A stretch of DNA of 64,000 bases, from NCBI GenBank assembly GCA_016934035.1, contig JAFGTP010000048.1, positions 62,001 through 126,000 on the forward strand, read 5' to 3'. A program made the translations under genes and the position numbers. The stretch is from Fidelibacterota bacterium. Lineage in GTDB: Bacteria; Fidelibacterota; UBA2242; JAFGTP01. The first letter of the stretch is position 1. Each line of letters starts with the position of its first letter. Of this stretch, positions 61,998 to 64,000 are shown one piece after another. Below the pieces are notes generated by a model. It did not search any database. It was not told the DNA's origin and worked only from the letters and a program-made list of their open reading frames with translations.

Positions 61998-63776
61998 CTA
62001 CCTCCGTTGAATAATTTCTTCCTTAAGCAACCGGGCCGCCTCAAAATCCGGCGCTTCTTCCAGGATGACATTCAATATTTTGACAGCTTCTTCATATTCC
62101 CTGATATCAGTAAGGACCAGGGCCTTTAGATAAAACACATAGGCCAGCTGGTCATGGGACAATTGTCGGGTCCCCAGGGATTTTTCCAGGTTATGGTAGG
62201 CATCTTCAAACCGCCCCATATTTCGCTGGGCCAACGCTATATTATAAAAAAGCATGCCTTTGACACTGGTCAATGCCAGGGCCCTTGTGGCGGTCTTTTC
62301 CATGACACTCCAACCTTTGGCCCGCTTGGCCGCATCAATCAATTTGAGGTGATAATCCAGTTTTTCAGGGTACATTGCCACAATTGCTTCATATTCCCGG
62401 CAGGCTGCATCATGCTCATTGATGCTTTCATAATAAGCTGCCAAATCGCTGTGGGCTTTTCCCCAGATGTGATGGTTTACCAGAAAATCCTCAGCAATTT
62501 CAATCAATTTTTCATGGCCCGGACCAAAGGACCCTTGATATTTTTTTTCCTGATTGTAAAAAGGCCATTTCTTTTCCAGTTTGAAAACCCGCAGCCCACC
62601 GATTTCCCAGTCAAGTTGGGTCACATATTTTGGTTTTTTCGATAAATTAATATTCACATTTTCAGGTAAAAATGGCTGTAGGGCTTGAAAAAACTCACCG
62701 GCCATCAGATGATATCCTCTGGGATTGGGATGCAAGTGATCACAAAACAAAGTGTCTCCGGGTATGCCGTATTGTGAATTACGCGCAAAGGCAGAAAAAA
62801 TGTCAGTCAGCGGAACTCCTTTTTGCCGTGAAACATCTGTGATAATTTCATTGATTCGGGAAGGAGCGCGAAAAGGGACCTCATCTTTGTCCCTGGCTTC
62901 TATGAAAATGCTCAGGGATTCAGGAGAACCCGCGGCAGTTGCTGCTTCAAATAAGGCGGTTTTCTGATCTAAGGGTGGCTGGTCCTTCAGATTGCAGACA
63001 AGGTTTCCCATGACCACCGGAATGTGATTTTTCGCCAATTTCTCCAGAATCAATTCAAGGTTTATTTCAAAATTACGGTAAGTCCTGGCTCTTATTTTTG
63101 AATTCAGAGCAATATTTTTTTCGCGGACTATTTTTTCCATCAGGGTTATATCCATACTGGAAATCCTGTCAGGCTGAAAAGCCCTTGCCAGTGATGTCAT
63201 GCCGTTCACCAAACGAATTTTTTGTAATTTCAGCATAAACCGGGAAAATCCACCATTTTTACCGATGGAAATAGAAGAGGCGGCACCCAAAGCGCCATAA
63301 AACTCATTGTGTCCCATATAAATCAATACCAAATCAGGATCATATCGGATGACTTCCGGCATCCAGTCCCAAACGGTAAAACTATTAACAGCCGACAGAC
63401 CGAGATTGATCACTTCGAATTGAAAATCAGGATAATTATCCTCCAGCATGAATTTTAATTGCTGAGGAAAAGGCACCGTCATTTCATAGGGAAAGCCGGC
63501 AGTAGTAGAGCCTCCCAGACAAAAAATACGGAAGGTGCTTTGGTTCTTTTTTAAAGTAAAAGTCTGGGGATAAAGATTGGGAACGGGAACACTTTTTTTA
63601 TTGAAATAACGTTCCCCGATATCGGAATTTATCGTTACGAGATTATCCTCTTTGTTTTCCAAAAACAGCGGTGGCCTGGGAAAAAGATTGGCCAGTCTCA
63701 GCACCAGTTCCAGAATAACCAGAAAAACCAGCGGCAATAGCAGGGCCATTATTTTAAAAACAGTTTCTTTTCTCAT
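61998..63776 (-). CDS. Membrane-anchored SGNH/GDSL-type hydrolase with C-terminal TPR repeats
   Basis: The 592-residue protein has an N-terminal membrane anchor (IMALLLPLVFLVILELVLRL). The SGNH domain (about 80-370) has block I S90 in CLGGSTTAGFPYE, block III N157 in YMGHNEFYGAL, and DHLHPNPRGYH with the catalytic Asp/His. From about 430 to 585 there are at least three TPR-like repeats (HSDLAAYYESINEHDAACREYE, broken here as HSDLAAYYESINEHDAAC; YNIALAQRNMGRFEDAYHNL). The protein is probably in the periplasm, facing acyl groups on glycans or the envelope. It follows the small DUF5989 gene by 45 bases; that pairing is familiar from envelope or exopolysaccharide modification clusters. Confidence 0.82.
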   Translation of the reverse strand: MRKETVFKIMALLLPLVFLVILELVLRLANLFPRPPLFLENKEDNLVTINSDIGERYFNKKSVPVPNLYPQTFTLKKNQSTFRIFCLGGSTTAGFPYEMTVPFPQQLKFMLEDNYPDFQFEVINLGLSAVNSFTVWDWMPEVIRYDPDLVLIYMGHNEFYGALGAASSISIGKNGGFSRFMLKLQKIRLVNGMTSLARAFQPDRISSMDITLMEKIVREKNIALNSKIRARTYRNFEINLELILEKLAKNHIPVVMGNLVCNLKDQPPLDQKTALFEAATAAGSPESLSIFIEARDKDEVPFRAPSRINEIITDVSRQKGVPLTDIFSAFARNSQYGIPGDTLFCDHLHPNPRGYHLMAGEFFQALQPFLPENVNINLSKKPKYVTQLDWEIGGLRVFKLEKKWPFYNQEKKYQGSFGPGHEKLIEIAEDFLVNHHIWGKAHSDLAAYYESINEHDAACREYEAIVAMYPEKLDYHLKLIDAAKRAKGWSVMEKTATRALALTSVKGMLFYNIALAQRNMGRFEDAYHNLEKSLGTRQLSHDQLAYVFYLKALVLTDIREYEEAVKILNVILEEAPDFEAARLLKEEIIQRR

Positions 63777-63821
63777 GCTTCAGTCTAATATTCATTGTTT
63801 TTTATTCATTCCAGAATCGGG

Positions 63822-63980
63822 TCAAAAAATAGTATAGATAAAAGGCGCCAGCGCGCTGCCTTGTCCCAAAACCATCAGCAGACCCAAAATCAAAAGAATA
63901 ATGACAATGGGTATCATCCAGGTTTTTTTGTTTTCTTTCAAAAATCCCAGAAATTCCTTCAAAATTGACAATTTTCCCAT
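63822..63980 (-). CDS. DUF5989 family small membrane protein
   Basis: A complete 52-codon gene: ATG at 63980 (AGAGGG 5 bases upstream) and TGA at 63822-63824. The sequence MGKLSILKEFLGFLKENKK is followed by one hydrophobic segment (IPIVIILLILGLLMVL) and the highly conserved tail GQGSALAPFIYTIF. The tail GSALAPFIYTLF-type ending is what identifies the family. The function is unknown to me; family members sit beside SGNH hydrolases, SxtJ-like membrane proteins and carbamoyltransferases, and here too the SGNH gene is next. The last 20 bases of the window upstream hold only the ribosome binding site. Confidence 0.85.
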   Translation of the reverse strand: MGKLSILKEFLGFLKENKKTWMIPIVIILLILGLLMVLGQGSALAPFIYTIF

Positions 63981-64000
63981 TTTTCCCTCTTAATATTGTT

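Overview
The window comes from a Gram-negative bacterium that degrades polysaccharides, most likely in the FCB superphylum outside the classical Bacteroidetes (a KSB1, Calditrichota or Marinimicrobia-like lineage). This is an inference from gene content: several secreted enzymes end in the type IX (Por) secretion sorting domain with the NYPNPFNP signature, there are PorV/PorQ-like outer membrane barrels, TonB-dependent receptors with an N-terminal carboxypeptidase-regulatory-like domain and no SusD, and an SGNH-TPR/DUF5989 pair. No rRNA, tRNA, CRISPR array or recognisable insertion sequence was seen. Nearly everything is a carbohydrate utilisation locus, with uronic acids as the main theme.

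Region 1 (1-9.2 kb, minus strand) is an outer-membrane/secretion operon: a parallel beta-helix enzyme with a discoidin-like domain, a TonB receptor, a large type IX-secreted protein and two PorV-like barrels, the last cut by the window edge. Region 2 (9.5-17.8 kb) is an alginate/unsaturated-uronate module. A membrane-anchored regulator is followed by an operon on the minus strand: FadR-type regulator, short-chain reductase, PL17 oligo-alginate lyase, hexuronate-type MFS transporter, KdgF cupin, KDPG aldolase and KDG kinase. This takes alginate oligomers through DEH and KDG to pyruvate and glyceraldehyde-3-P. Region 3 (18-32.7 kb) is a second polysaccharide locus: TonB receptor, two secreted beta-helix enzymes sharing lectin-like modules, a GH115-like lipoprotein and a GH3 enzyme, with a second membrane-anchored regulator diverging from it. 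Its intercistronic gaps are rich in hairpins.

Region 4 (32.7-43.5 kb, minus strand) is a uronate catabolic operon: LacI regulator, UxaC, TRAP transporter, SDR mannonate oxidoreductase, 6-phosphogluconate dehydrogenase, a LarA-superfamily nickel enzyme and a PfkB kinase. It has no mannonate dehydratase. I propose a dehydratase-free route in which mannonate is epimerised to gluconate, phosphorylated and fed into the oxidative pentose phosphate pathway. A small GxxExxY gene bounded by inverted, iteron-containing repeats interrupts the operon. Region 5 (43.5-47 kb) holds a third membrane-anchored regulator, diverging from a beta-helix gene that lacks a proper signal peptide, and a HAD-hydrolase pseudogene with an internal deletion and frameshift.

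Region 6 (47-53 kb) encodes GH5, GH30 and GH3 enzymes, probably for beta-glucan. Region 7 (53.3-57.9 kb, plus strand) is a signalling operon: a stand-alone cobalamin-binding protein with the Wx9EH motif of B12 photoreceptors, a histidine kinase and a hybrid receiver-PAS-kinase-receiver protein. Region 8 (57.9-64 kb, minus strand) holds an exported ADP-ribosylglycohydrolase-fold protein, a GH2 enzyme, an alpha/beta hydrolase, a membrane SGNH hydrolase with TPRs and a complete 52-residue DUF5989 protein.
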